DNA from: Verrucomicrobiota bacterium
Lineage (GTDB): Bacteria > Verrucomicrobiota > Verrucomicrobiia > JABWAM01
DNA: 35,007 nt
NCBI GenBank assembly: GCA_013288215.1
Contig: JABDCI010000012.1
Coordinates: 1-35,007 of the forward strand
Direction: 5' to 3'
The position numbers were made by a program, and so were the translations under genes. A model generated the notes under the pieces. It saw only the letters and a program-made list of their open reading frames with translations. It had not been told where the DNA came from and did not search any database. This document shows, piece by piece, positions 1-9,926 of this stretch. Each line of letters begins with the position of its first letter. Position 1 is the first letter of the stretch.

Positions 1-297
1 GTTGAGTCTCTGCAGATTCTCGATTGAACCCTTGGAGGAAATAATTTTTAAATTCACATGGTTGCGCGCAAGAATGACGCGGTATTTTTCGGCATTTGTT
101 TGAAATTTACTGCCGTTGGGACCGGTGCTGATCGTGATCGTGTGAGGCGGGGCGGAGCGGATAAAACAAAAGATCGCAAGGATTAGGACCAAGCTGACAA
201 AAAGGACGACGCAAAGCGATAGGGCACGCCCGAGCCCAAAGATTTCAGTCAATGATGCAAACAGTCGCGAGAGACCCTTCTTGTGACTCATTCCCAT
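1..297 (-). CDS. TAXI-family (TRAP-type) solute-binding protein, N-terminal part only, runs off window edge
   Basis: Manual reverse-strand translation from ATG at 297: MGMSHKKGLSRLFASLTEIFGLGRALSLCVVLFVSLVLILAIFCFIRSAPPHTITISTGPNGSKFQTNAEKYRVILARNHVNLKIISSKGSIENLQRLN; TM anchor then TITISTGPxGSxFxxxAEKYRxIL pattern typical of TAXI receptors. Open to window edge, hence absent from ORF track. Confidence 0.7.
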   Translation of the reverse strand, partial: MGMSHKKGLSRLFASLTEIFGLGRALSLCVVLFVSLVLILAIFCFIRSAPPHTITISTGPNGSKFQTNAEKYRVILARNHVNLKIISSKGSIENLQRLN

Positions 298-376
298 AAT
301 GCCTGTTCTAAGGTGTTTTTGGCTGGAGTGTTAAGAGCTGAATGGAGCGATGGAAACCTTGGTTCACATTAAAAGC

Positions 377-406
377 AAAAAGGCACCCCATTTGCATGAG
401 GCGCCT
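377..406 (-). terminator. Rho-independent terminator of the rhodanese gene
   Basis: Minus-strand AGGCGCCTCAT-gcaa-ATGGGGTGCCT stem (11 bp, two G-U) followed by TTTT, just 3' of the stop at 426. Confidence 0.75.
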
Positions 407-425
407 TCCCATTGAGTGTGTTCCG

Positions 426-812
426 TTAGCTGCTTTTATCTGTTTTTTCGCCCGCCTTCGTCCAGCCTGAGATGCCAGCGGTCAGGTGCTTCACATTGGT
501 ATACCCAAGTTCTTTGGCTGCTTTTGCGGCTGCTTTGTAGGCATTGCATTTGGGGCCTCCGCAATAGGCGACGATCAGGGTGTCTTTTTGTGCAGGAAGC
601 ACGGTTGCGAGAGCATTTTTATTGGCATTGAAATCCACGGCTCCGGGAATGTGCCCTTTTTGCCACGACTCAGTGCCGTTCGCATCTAATAGCACCACTT
701 TCTTGCTTTTTATTGCAGATTTGAGTTCCGAAATGGTAATGGTTTGGAACTCCGCGGCATGAACGCTCGCTGTCATAAGGCAGATGGCCATAAAGGCTAA
801 GAATTTTTTCAT
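426..812 (-). CDS. Exported rhodanese-like domain protein
   Basis: Signal peptide MKKFLAFMAICLMTASVHA; VVLLDANGTESWQKGHIPGAVDF and IVAYCGGPKCNAYKAA active-site-like loop, GISGWTKAG. Start moved from 926 to ATG at 812 because of the signal peptide. Confidence 0.85.
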   Translation of the reverse strand: MKKFLAFMAICLMTASVHAAEFQTITISELKSAIKSKKVVLLDANGTESWQKGHIPGAVDFNANKNALATVLPAQKDTLIVAYCGGPKCNAYKAAAKAAKELGYTNVKHLTAGISGWTKAGEKTDKSS

Positions 813-1105
813 AGTGATGAAGTTTAAAGCATGTCGTTGTTTTTTTAAAACTGTTTTTTTAATCTCCGGCCAACCCGCCTTTCGATCAGGCCGGATTGTC
901 AGGATGGACAAATTCAGAGCGCTCAATTAATCTCCTGGCAGCTTGCTGTTAACCCCCCTGTTCATGCTCGGCTGGTGAATGCTCAAAAGGAGTGGATGAT
1001 TGGATGCAGCGCCTGCCGCTTGAAGAAAGCGCGAAATGTTTTTAATTTTGTGTGTCATGTAGGTTATTTTTTAAGGGTCGCTTATTAGTACAGCGCAGAA
1101 TCCAC

Positions 1106-1597
1106 ATGGATCAAATATCTCTTCGGTCGTGTGTTTTAGATGATTTTGAGCCTTTGTTCGCAATCCATTGCGCCGCGTGGAAACCCTTCGGCATCCAAGC
1201 GGGGACCTGGGATGAATCGCTGGAAGCTCAAGCATTTCGGGAGCACTTCGATCCATCCATTCGTCATGTCATTCAATGCAATCAAGCGGATGTGGGATTC
1301 CTCGACATCATCGAAGGAAAGGATTTTTTCTATCTGCAAAATATTGCCGTTTCCCCCAACTTTCAACGACGGGGAATCATTACTTTTATTTTGCGTGAAA
1401 TTTTGAACAAGGCCGCCCTGAAACGATTTAATGTTCTTCTTTGCGTTCTGAAGGAAAACAAATCAGCAAGATCTTTATATGAACGTCTCGGATTCAGGTT
1501 GGTTCGGGAGGCGAAGACAGTCTACATCATGCAAGTGGGTGACTACCATTCAGGCCATGGAAATGATAAAAAAGAGGAAGTTCCTGCGCCTGAATGA
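1106..1597 (+). CDS. GNAT family N-acetyltransferase
   Basis: FFYLQNIAVSPNFQRRGI...NVLLCVLKENKSARSLYERLGFRLVRE is the GNAT acetyl-CoA motif A/B signature; start taken at internal ATG (MDQISLRSC). Confidence 0.85.
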   Translation: MDQISLRSCVLDDFEPLFAIHCAAWKPFGIQAGTWDESLEAQAFREHFDPSIRHVIQCNQADVGFLDIIEGKDFFYLQNIAVSPNFQRRGIITFILREILNKAALKRFNVLLCVLKENKSARSLYERLGFRLVREAKTVYIMQVGDYHSGHGNDKKEEVPAPE

Positions 1598-1903
1598 CTC
1601 GAAAAGTTCGATTAAAGACCGATGCGATTTTCCAACAGCAGTCGACGATGTTGGAAATATCGATTAGTGGACTCGGGGCCTGTCGCCGTCGCAGTTAGAA
1701 TGGTGATAGCGCGAGATCGTGTGGGACATGCCCTAGAATCTTCTCTCCCCTTTTCTGATCATTTCAAATGTCATGGCCGAAACATGCGCACGGACCTGAT
1801 GTTCCTTTAATCCCTATCGGGATACCATTGCAATGGGGTGTCGAATGGCCTGCCTTGAAATGCCATTTATGCAAGAACGCGGATCACAAATTTCTCAATT
1901 ATT

Positions 1904-1920
1904 ACTTTCAACATGAAAGT
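1904..1920. promoter_or_regulatory. Candidate MarR-family operator
   Basis: ACTTTCA-aca-TGAAAGT perfect 7-bp inverted repeat with 3-nt centre, about 48 bp upstream of the marR start codon. Confidence 0.5.
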
Positions 1921-1968
1921 TTTCGAGGTAAATTGCTCGCTATAAATGGTTAAGGTTAAGGCGATTCC

Positions 1969-2409
1969 ATGAATTCTACGTTGGCGTCCGAAATTCTTGA
2001 AACAGTTCCCCTGATCATGAGGGTGATCCGTGGGGAAATGAGGCGTCAAAGAAGTCATGCCTTGTCTGTGGCGGAATTTCGTGCATTGCTTTTTGTTGGC
2101 AAGCACGAGAGAACAAACCTTTCCGATCTCGCAGAACACATCGGTCTTTCTCTTCCATCCACTTCGAAGATTATGGATGCTTTGGTTCGAGAGATGCTTG
2201 TGATTCGAAGTAAATCCACCAAAGATCGGCGCCACGTTGCCTTGAATCTTACGACGCGTGGAAAATCGGATTTGCAACGGGCAAGAGCTGCAACAGAAAC
2301 GCACCTTACAGAGCGAGTGAATGGCCTTAGTCCAGCCTCCCAAAAAGAAATTATCCAGGCACTCCGAGTTCTGCGGAAAGCATTCACCTTTCCAGAGATG
2401 CACCCATAA
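1969..2409 (+). CDS. MarR family transcriptional regulator
   Basis: 146 aa; LSDLAEHIGLSLPSTSKIMDALVREMLVIRSKSTKDRRHVALNLTTRGKSDL is a MarR winged-helix with DxRxxxLxLTxxG wing. Confidence 0.9.
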   Translation: MNSTLASEILETVPLIMRVIRGEMRRQRSHALSVAEFRALLFVGKHERTNLSDLAEHIGLSLPSTSKIMDALVREMLVIRSKSTKDRRHVALNLTTRGKSDLQRARAATETHLTERVNGLSPASQKEIIQALRVLRKAFTFPEMHP

Positions 2410-2415
2410 AAGAGC

Positions 2416-3672
2416 TTGGACGATCTCAAGCAGCACCAAAACCTAATGAGTTCGAATATTTCATCCTTGGAAGACGGTCACAATGCTCCTCTTTCCGGGC
2501 GGCCTCCAGGGGATAAGCGGCCTCCTCCAGCCAAGGGGTGGTTCTGGATGATATTGATTCTTTTGGGGATAGGAATCGGAGTGTTTCTTTTTTGGACCAA
2601 ATCCGGAGCGAAACAGAAAGGTTTAACGGGCAAGGATGCCAAGTCGACGATATCGGTTGTCGGAGTCAAAGCTGTGAAAGGGGATATCGGTGTCTACTTC
2701 ACGGGCCTGGGATCGGCTATTCCTTTGTATACGGTGACGGTAAAAACCCGGGTGGACGGACAATTGATGAAAGTGCTTTTCCGCGAAGGCCAGTTTGTTC
2801 AGGAAGGAGATTTGCTTGTGGAAATTGACTCGCGCTCTTACGAAGCCCAGTTGGCGCAGGCACAAGGGCAACTGGCCCATGACGAAGCCCAGCTCAAAAA
2901 TGGGCGCATTGATTTGGAGCGTTATAAAGCATTATGGTCCCAAGACGCGATTCCTCAACAGACTCTTGCGACTCAAGAAGCAACCGTCTCTCAATATGAG
3001 GGCACCATTGAAAGCGATCAGGCCCTCATCGACAGCGCGAAACTCAACATCACTTATTGTCATATTACGGCGCCGATTAGCGGTCGTGTGGGGCTGCGCC
3101 TCGTCGACGCCGGCAATATTGTTCACGCAAGCGATGCCACTGGGCTCTTGGTGATCACACAGGTTCAGCCGATCACAGTCGTTTTCACCCTAGCGGAAGA
3201 CTATCTGCCTCCCATCCTCAAAAAATTGAATGCGGGGCAGGAGTTAAGTGTCGATGCTTATGCCCGTGACACGAAAACGAAACTTGCCCAAGGAAGTCTG
3301 CTGACAGGCGATAATCAAATTGACCAGACAACCGGCACGCTCAAGTTCAAGGCCATTTTCCCAAATGACGACAACGCGTTGTTTCCCAATCAATTTGTCA
3401 ATGTCCGCCTTCTTGTTGAAATGAAGCAGGGAGTCACTCTTGTCCCTCCAGCGGCCATTCAGCGCGGTTCGCAGGGAACTTTTGTTTATGTCGTCAAATC
3501 CGACCAGACAACGGCGGTGCGTCCTGTGACGGTCGGAACGACGGAGGCAGATGCCGTGGAGGTTCAAAGCGGTTTGTCGCCTGGGGAGATTGTGGTGATT
3601 GATGGAGTCGATAAATTGCAGGATAGCAAGGTCGAGCTTCAATTGAAGTCATGGAAGGCTCCTGAAAAGTGA
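2416..3672 (+). CDS. RND efflux periplasmic adaptor (membrane fusion protein, MdtA-like)
   Basis: N-terminal [88 protein letters not shown]. Start is TTG at 2416; ATG at 2446 is an alternative. Confidence 0.93.
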   Translation: MDDLKQHQNLMSSNISSLEDGHNAPLSGRPPGDKRPPPAKGWFWMILILLGIGIGVFLFWTKSGAKQKGLTGKDAKSTISVVGVKAVKGDIGVYFTGLGSAIPLYTVTVKTRVDGQLMKVLFREGQFVQEGDLLVEIDSRSYEAQLAQAQGQLAHDEAQLKNGRIDLERYKALWSQDAIPQQTLATQEATVSQYEGTIESDQALIDSAKLNITYCHITAPISGRVGLRLVDAGNIVHASDATGLLVITQVQPITVVFTLAEDYLPPILKKLNAGQELSVDAYARDTKTKLAQGSLLTGDNQIDQTTGTLKFKAIFPNDDNALFPNQFVNVRLLVEMKQGVTLVPPAAIQRGSQGTFVYVVKSDQTTAVRPVTVGTTEADAVEVQSGLSPGEIVVIDGVDKLQDSKVELQLKSWKAPEK

Positions 3673-3676
3673 GCTC

Positions 3677-6028
3677 ATGAATCCTTCCAGAATTTTCATT
3701 CTGCGACCAGTAGCCACCACGCTGCTGATGATGGCCATTCTGTTGGTGGGAATCGTCGCGCGTCTGCAATTACCTGTTTCCGCACTGCCCCAGGTAGACT
3801 ATCCGACGATGCAGGTGCTCACCTTTTATCCCGGAGCCAGCCCGGATGTGATGGCATCCTCGATCACTGCGCCGTTGGAGCGGCAGTTTGGACAGGTGCC
3901 AGGACTCCAACAAATGACTTCTACCAGTTCTGATGGCAGTTCGGTCATTACGCTTCAATTTAACCTCAAATTGAACATTGATGTTGCTGAGCAGGAGGTT
4001 CAACAAGCCATCAATGCGGCACAATCTTATCTGCCTCGTGATCTGCCGAATCCGCCAATTTATAGCAAATCGAACCCCGCGGATGCACCCATCCTGATTC
4101 TGGCTCTTACCTCGAAAGTGCTCCCACTCTCAAAAGTTGAAGATCTTGCCGATACGCGCTTTGCCCAAAAAATCTCCCAGTTGCCTGGAGTCGGATTAGT
4201 GAGTATCAGCGGGGGTCAAAAGCCTGCCGTGCGGATCCAGGCTAATCCCACCGCGCTCTCCTCCTACGGTCTTAATATGGAGGATATCCGCAGCGTTATT
4301 TCTGTTGCGAACATTAACCAGGCCAAGGGGAATTTCGATGGTCCTCAACAGGCTTACCAAATCGGAGCCAATGATCAGGTGCTTTCAAGCGCGGACTATG
4401 CGCCGCTGATCATTGCATACCGCAATGGATCCCCTGTGCGATTATCCGATATTGCGGATATTAAGGATGATGCTGAAAACGTCCGACAAGCGGCTTGGAT
4501 GAATGATATTCCAGCCGTCATTCTGAACATTCAGCGGCAGCCTGGGGCCAATATCATTTCCGTCGTGGACAGCATCAAAAACCTTCTTCCCAGGCTTCGA
4601 CAGTCCATGCCTTCGTCGATTCAAGTGAGCATCCTGACGGATCGGACGACGACGATTCGCGCCTCAGTGAAAGACGTGCAATTTTCACTCTTACTCACGG
4701 TCGCGCTTGTCGTGATGGTGATTTTTCTTTTCCTCCGAAATTTATCGGCGACGGTGATTCCGAGCGTTGCGGTCCCGCTCTCCCTTATCGGCACTTTCGC
4801 CGTGATGTATCTTCTGGGTTACAGTCTCAACAATCTTTCGTTGATGGCGCTCACGATTTCGACGGGTTTTGTGGTGGATGACGCCATCGTCATGATCGAA
4901 AATATTGTCCGCTACATCGAAGAGGGAGAACCTCCCTTTGAGGCGGCGCTGAAAGGATCCAAGCAAATTGGTTTTACGATTGTTTCATTAACCATTTCTT
5001 TGATTGCAGTGCTGATTCCGCTGCTATTCATGGGGGATATCGTGGGAAGACTTTTTCGCGAATTTGCGATCACCCTCAGTGTCACCATCCTTGTTTCCGC
5101 CTTTGTTTCACTCACCTTGACGCCCATGATGTGTGCACGTTTGCTCAAGCATCAAACGAAAGAAGAACAGAGCCGATTCTATCAATACTCAGAACATGTC
5201 TTCAATGAGGTCATCGCTTTTTATGGGAAGACCCTGAAGTGGGTTCTTGAACGGCAGACTCTTACCCTGTTGGTTGCTGTGGGCACTCTGGCTTTGACTA
5301 TTCTCTTGTACTTTGTTGTTCCCAAGGGATTTTTTCCGATTCAAGACACGGGCATTATTCAGGGAATATCCGAAGCGGATCAGACGATCTCCTTTCCGGC
5401 AATGGCGGAGCGGCAGCAAGAACTGGCCAAAGTGATTTTGAAGGATCCGGCTGTCGAAAGCCTGTCATCCTTTATCGGCATCGATGGAATCAATACCACC
5501 CTGAACAGCGGACGAATCCAGATCAACCTGAAACCTTTGGGAGAAAGGAAGGTGAATGCAAGTGATATCATTCGGCGACTGCAGCCCGAACTGGCTCAGG
5601 TGTCAGGCATCACGCTCTTTATGCAGCCTGTGCAGGATCTTACCGTTGAAGACAGGGTGAGCCGCACTCAATTTCAATATACGCTTGAAGATCCGGATGC
5701 CGCGGAATTAAGCATTTGGGCTTCGCAGCTGCTCGACAAGCTGAAAGCGCTTCCGGTGCTGCGCGATGTGGCGAGCGACCAGCAGAACCTTGGAGCTCGA
5801 GCATCTTTGTTCATTGATCGCGACACGGCTTCGCGCCTTGGGATCACGACTCAGATGATTGATGACACGCTTTATGATGCTTTCGGTCAGCGTCAAATAT
5901 CGACCATGTTCACTCAGTTGAACCAATACCATGTCGTTCTCGAGGTGAACCGAGACTTCCAAAAAGACCCGGGGGATCTGAGTGATATCTACATCTCCCC
6001 GCCCGGTCAGGGGGGGGGGTGCCGTTGA
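3677..6028 (+). CDS. RND efflux permease (MdtB-like, HAE1 type), first ORF of a frame-disrupted gene
   Basis: 783 aa starting [80 protein letters not shown]. Stops at TGA just after a 10-G run; colinear remainder continues in another frame at 6019. Confidence 0.93.
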   Translation: MNPSRIFILRPVATTLLMMAILLVGIVARLQLPVSALPQVDYPTMQVLTFYPGASPDVMASSITAPLERQFGQVPGLQQMTSTSSDGSSVITLQFNLKLNIDVAEQEVQQAINAAQSYLPRDLPNPPIYSKSNPADAPILILALTSKVLPLSKVEDLADTRFAQKISQLPGVGLVSISGGQKPAVRIQANPTALSSYGLNMEDIRSVISVANINQAKGNFDGPQQAYQIGANDQVLSSADYAPLIIAYRNGSPVRLSDIADIKDDAENVRQAAWMNDIPAVILNIQRQPGANIISVVDSIKNLLPRLRQSMPSSIQVSILTDRTTTIRASVKDVQFSLLLTVALVVMVIFLFLRNLSATVIPSVAVPLSLIGTFAVMYLLGYSLNNLSLMALTISTGFVVDDAIVMIENIVRYIEEGEPPFEAALKGSKQIGFTIVSLTISLIAVLIPLLFMGDIVGRLFREFAITLSVTILVSAFVSLTLTPMMCARLLKHQTKEEQSRFYQYSEHVFNEVIAFYGKTLKWVLERQTLTLLVAVGTLALTILLYFVVPKGFFPIQDTGIIQGISEADQTISFPAMAERQQELAKVILKDPAVESLSSFIGIDGINTTLNSGRIQINLKPLGERKVNASDIIRRLQPELAQVSGITLFMQPVQDLTVEDRVSRTQFQYTLEDPDAAELSIWASQLLDKLKALPVLRDVASDQQNLGARASLFIDRDTASRLGITTQMIDDTLYDAFGQRQISTMFTQLNQYHVVLEVNRDFQKDPGDLSDIYISPPGQGGGCR
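6010..6019. repeat. 10-G mononucleotide tract inside RND permease gene
   Basis: ggtcaGGGGGGGGGGtgccg; reading frame changes across this tract. Confidence 0.95.
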
Positions 6029-6789
6029 GTGCGATTGCCCAGTGGGAACCGGATATCGGTCCGCTTACGGTCAATCACCAAGGCCAGTTTCCCGTGGTGA
6101 CTCTCTCTTTCAATCTGGCTCCTGGGGTGTCTTTGGGCGAAGCCGTTCAAGTTATTAACAAGACACAGCGAGGGCTTCATATGCCTCCGAGCATCCAGGC
6201 TGATTATCAGGGGACCGCTCAGGCTTTCCAATCCTCGCTTTCAAACGAACTGCTTCTGATTCTGGCCGCCGTGGTCACTGTCTATATCGTGCTCGGTGTT
6301 CTTTACGAAAGTTACATTCATCCCATTACGATTCTTTCCACCCTTCCTTCGGCCGGGGTGGGTGCCATTCTCGCACTCATCATCTTTCGCAACGATTTGA
6401 GTGTGGTCGCCTTGATTGGCATCATCCTGTTGATTGGCATCGTCAAGAAAAACGCGATTATGATGGTCGATTTTGCGCTCGAAGCGGAACGCAAGGAGGG
6501 GAAACAGCCGTCCGAAGCGATTTATCAGGCATGCTTGTTGCGTTTTCGCCCCATCATGATGACAACCATGGCGGCGTTACTGGGCGCTCTTCCCTTGGCT
6601 CTTGGGTCAGGCACAGGTTCCGAATTGCGCCGGCCTTTGGGTATCACGATCGTGGGGGGACTCCTTCTCAGCCAAGTGCTCACGCTCTATACAACCCCGG
6701 TCATCTATTTATGGTTTGATCGCCTGGCGAAGAGACTCTCCCAGGCCCCCGTGGAAAACACGGGCGCTGAGTCCATGATCGTGGATTAA
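6019..6789 (+). CDS. RND efflux permease (MdtB-like), C-terminal part of the same gene in -1 frame
   Basis: [42 protein letters not shown] aligns with [42 protein letters not shown] of the next gene; contains [21 protein letters not shown] and [16 protein letters not shown]. Confidence 0.9.
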   Translation: MPLSAIAQWEPDIGPLTVNHQGQFPVVTLSFNLAPGVSLGEAVQVINKTQRGLHMPPSIQADYQGTAQAFQSSLSNELLLILAAVVTVYIVLGVLYESYIHPITILSTLPSAGVGAILALIIFRNDLSVVALIGIILLIGIVKKNAIMMVDFALEAERKEGKQPSEAIYQACLLRFRPIMMTTMAALLGALPLALGSGTGSELRRPLGITIVGGLLLSQVLTLYTTPVIYLWFDRLAKRLSQAPVENTGAESMIVD

Positions 6790-6794
6790 ATTCC

Positions 6795-9700
6795 ATGAAT
6801 ATTTCCGAGCCTTTCATTCGAAAACCGATCGCCACGACGCTGCTTACCATTGCGGTGACCCTGGCAGGCATGCTCGCATTTCGGGTCCTTCCCGTTTCCC
6901 CTCTGCCGCAAATCGATTTTCCAACGATTCAGGTTTCGGCGGGTTTGACGGGAGCCAGTCCGGAGACCATGGCGTCTTCTGTCGCAACGCCCCTCGAGCG
7001 TCAGTTTGCCCGCATTGCTGGCATCACAGAAATGACTTCCCAAAGCAATGTGGGTTCCACGAGCGTGACGTTGCAATTTGACCTTAATCGAAACGTGGAT
7101 GCCGCCGCGCGCGATGTGGAGGCGGCCATCAACGCCGCGCGCAGTAATTTGCCGCAGGATCTTCCAATCAATCCGACATATCGCAAGGTAAATCCGGCCG
7201 ATGCGCCGATCCTGATTATCGCCCTGACTTCGGACACTCTTGACAAAGCGAGCATGTATGACGCTGCATCGACCATTCTTCAGCAGAAACTCGCCCAAGT
7301 GAGTGGCATCGGCCAGGTCATTGTTGGCGGCAGCTCTTTGCCAGGAGTGCGTGTCGAAGTAAATCCGACCGTCTTAAACAAATATGGCATTGGCCTGGAA
7401 GATGTGCGGACGGCGCTTGCGAGCGCCAATGCCAACATGCCCAAAGGACAATTTGCCGATAATCATCGCGTGTGGAATATCGGAACCAATGACCAGCTAT
7501 TTAAAGCCGTGGACTATCAGCCGCTTATTGTTGCCTACCGCAACGGAGCCCCCGTGCGCGTCGCTGATATTGCTGAAGTGCGTGATTCAGTGGAGGATTT
7601 ACGCAATGCAGGCTATGCCAACGGCAAGCCGTCCGTTTTGCTGATCCTGTTCCGTCAACCCGGCGCCAACATCATTGGAACGGTGGATCGGGTTCTAGCT
7701 TTGATTCCGAGGCTTCAGGCATCGATTCCTCAGGCGATCAAACTTTCGGTGGTGTTGAATCAAACGGTCACCATCCGTGCTTCGGTCCGTGAGGTTGAGC
7801 GCGCCTTGATGATTTCGGTCGTTCTGGTGATCCTTGTCGTGTTTGTTTTTCTTAGGAACATTCGAGCCACCTGTATCCCTGGAATCGCGGTTCCCGTTTC
7901 GTTGATCGGAACTTTTGGCGTGATGTATTTGTTCGGATACAGCATCGACAATCTCTCGTTGATGGCTCTGACCGTTTCCACGGGATTCGTTGTGGACGAT
8001 GCCATTGTTGTCCTCGAAAATATCACTCGCTACGTCGAACAAGGCATGAGCTCTCTGGAAGCTACAAAACGGGGGGCAAAAGAAATCGGCTTTACGGTCC
8101 TCTCCATGAGTCTTTCGCTGATCGCGGTTTTTATTCCGTTGCTGCTGATGGGAGGGATTGTCGGACGATTGTTCCGTGAATTTGCAATAACCCTCTCTGC
8201 CGCCATTTCGGTTTCGTTGATTGTCTCCCTTACAACCACACCCATGATGTGCGCCAAACTCTTGAAAAGACAAGAATTGGATTCTCACGGCCGACTCTAT
8301 CGTGCCTCCGAATCCATTTTTAATGGCGTCTTAAGGGGTTACGAGAGAAGTCTCAAGGTCGTCCTTCGTCATTCGTTCATTACCTTTCTTGTGGCCGTAT
8401 TCACCGTGGCGTTGAACATTTGGCTTTTTATGTACGTTCGGAAAGGATTTTTCCCGGAACAAGACACGGGACGCCTCAATGGGTCCATACAGGCCGACCA
8501 GTCCACCTCGTTTCAAGCGATGCAAAAACGTCTATTGCAGATGATCACCATCGTTCTTGCAGATCGGGCGGTGGACACTGTTACCGGGTTTACCGGAGGT
8601 GGAACTCTCAATACGGCCCGTCTTTTCATTTCTTTGAAGCCGCTGGAACAGCGAAAAGTCAGCGTGGGTACGGTGATCGCGCGCTTGCGCCCCAAGCTGG
8701 TAAAAATACCTGGCGCGACGCTTTATCTTCAAGCCACCCAAGATCTCCGCATTGGTGGACGAATGAGCAACGCTGCGTATCAGTTCACGATGCAGAGTGA
8801 TAATCTCGATGAACTCATCGCATGGGCCCCTCGCATGCTTCAACAAATGCACACGATTCCGATCATCGCCGATGTGAATAGCGACCAGCAGAACAAAGGA
8901 CTCCAGGAAGTGTTGGAATATGATCGAAACTCGGCAACACGCCTTGGAATCTCTTCGCAGGTAATCGACTCGACGCTCTATGACGCTTTTGGCCAACGTC
9001 AGGTATCCACCATCTACACTCGCCTGAATCAATATCACGTGGTCATGGAAGTGGCTCCGCCTTTCTGGCAGAGCGTGCAGTCGCTAGGCGACATCTACGT
9101 GCGCTCCTCGAATGGAACGGAGGTTCCGCTGAGCGCTTTTACCCATTACGCTTCTGCTACCGCGCCTTTAGCGGTCAATCATCAAGGTCAGTTTCCTGCG
9201 ATTACGATCTCATTTAATCTCACTCCAAACGTAGCTTTGGGCGATGCGGTGAAAGCCATTGAAGCCGAGGAAAAAAAAGTCGGTCTTCCACCTACGGTTC
9301 ACGGCACCTTTCAAGGCACGGCACGCGCTTTCCAGGATTCCCTTCAAAATGAGTGGTTACTGATTGTCACCGCGCTTGCCTCGGTCTACATCGTGCTCGG
9401 GATCCTCTATGAAAGTTACATTCATCCAATCACCATTCTTTCCACACTCCCATCGGCCGGTGTTGGCGCCGTGCTTGCGCTCATGCTTTGCAACACGGAA
9501 CTCAGCATCATCGCGGTGATTGGAGTTATTCTCCTTATTGGTATTGTTAAGAAAAACGCGATTATGATGGTCGATTTTGCGCTTGCCGCAGAACGCTCTG
9601 AAAAGAAGACCCCTCGAGATGCCATCTATGAGGCATGCCTTCTGCGTTTTCGCCCCATCATGATGACGACCATGGCGGCGTTATTTGGCGCTCTTCCTTT

Positions 9701-9899
9701 GGCCCTTGGCACCGGCACCGGGTCCGAACTTAGGCGTCCGCTTGGCATTACGATTATCGGCGGTCTCATTGTGAGTCAGATGCTTACCCTCTATACGACG
9801 CCTGTTGTTTATCTTTATCTTGACCGTTACAGTCTCTGGTGGAAAAGGTTCCGCCACAAGGATCATGACAAAAAGGGATTGGTCGGCGTGGAAGCTTAA
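6795..9899 (+). CDS. RND efflux permease (MdtC-like), intact 1034 aa
   Basis: Full-length HAE1-type RND with all conserved segments, colinear with the preceding disrupted paralogue. Confidence 0.95.
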   Translation: MNISEPFIRKPIATTLLTIAVTLAGMLAFRVLPVSPLPQIDFPTIQVSAGLTGASPETMASSVATPLERQFARIAGITEMTSQSNVGSTSVTLQFDLNRNVDAAARDVEAAINAARSNLPQDLPINPTYRKVNPADAPILIIALTSDTLDKASMYDAASTILQQKLAQVSGIGQVIVGGSSLPGVRVEVNPTVLNKYGIGLEDVRTALASANANMPKGQFADNHRVWNIGTNDQLFKAVDYQPLIVAYRNGAPVRVADIAEVRDSVEDLRNAGYANGKPSVLLILFRQPGANIIGTVDRVLALIPRLQASIPQAIKLSVVLNQTVTIRASVREVERALMISVVLVILVVFVFLRNIRATCIPGIAVPVSLIGTFGVMYLFGYSIDNLSLMALTVSTGFVVDDAIVVLENITRYVEQGMSSLEATKRGAKEIGFTVLSMSLSLIAVFIPLLLMGGIVGRLFREFAITLSAAISVSLIVSLTTTPMMCAKLLKRQELDSHGRLYRASESIFNGVLRGYERSLKVVLRHSFITFLVAVFTVALNIWLFMYVRKGFFPEQDTGRLNGSIQADQSTSFQAMQKRLLQMITIVLADRAVDTVTGFTGGGTLNTARLFISLKPLEQRKVSVGTVIARLRPKLVKIPGATLYLQATQDLRIGGRMSNAAYQFTMQSDNLDELIAWAPRMLQQMHTIPIIADVNSDQQNKGLQEVLEYDRNSATRLGISSQVIDSTLYDAFGQRQVSTIYTRLNQYHVVMEVAPPFWQSVQSLGDIYVRSSNGTEVPLSAFTHYASATAPLAVNHQGQFPAITISFNLTPNVALGDAVKAIEAEEKKVGLPPTVHGTFQGTARAFQDSLQNEWLLIVTALASVYIVLGILYESYIHPITILSTLPSAGVGAVLALMLCNTELSIIAVIGVILLIGIVKKNAIMMVDFALAAERSEKKTPRDAIYEACLLRFRPIMMTTMAALFGALPLALGTGTGSELRRPLGITIIGGLIVSQMLTLYTTPVVYLYLDRYSLWWKRFRHKDHDKKGLVGVEA

Positions 9900-9926
9900 G
9901 CCCATGGAACGAGGACGTTAAAAAAC

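Noticed and set aside
7695-8288. 197-aa minus-strand ORF within the second RND permease
   Set aside because: Low-complexity Asn/Arg/Asp/His-rich composition from antisense of hydrophobic codons; not a credible protein.
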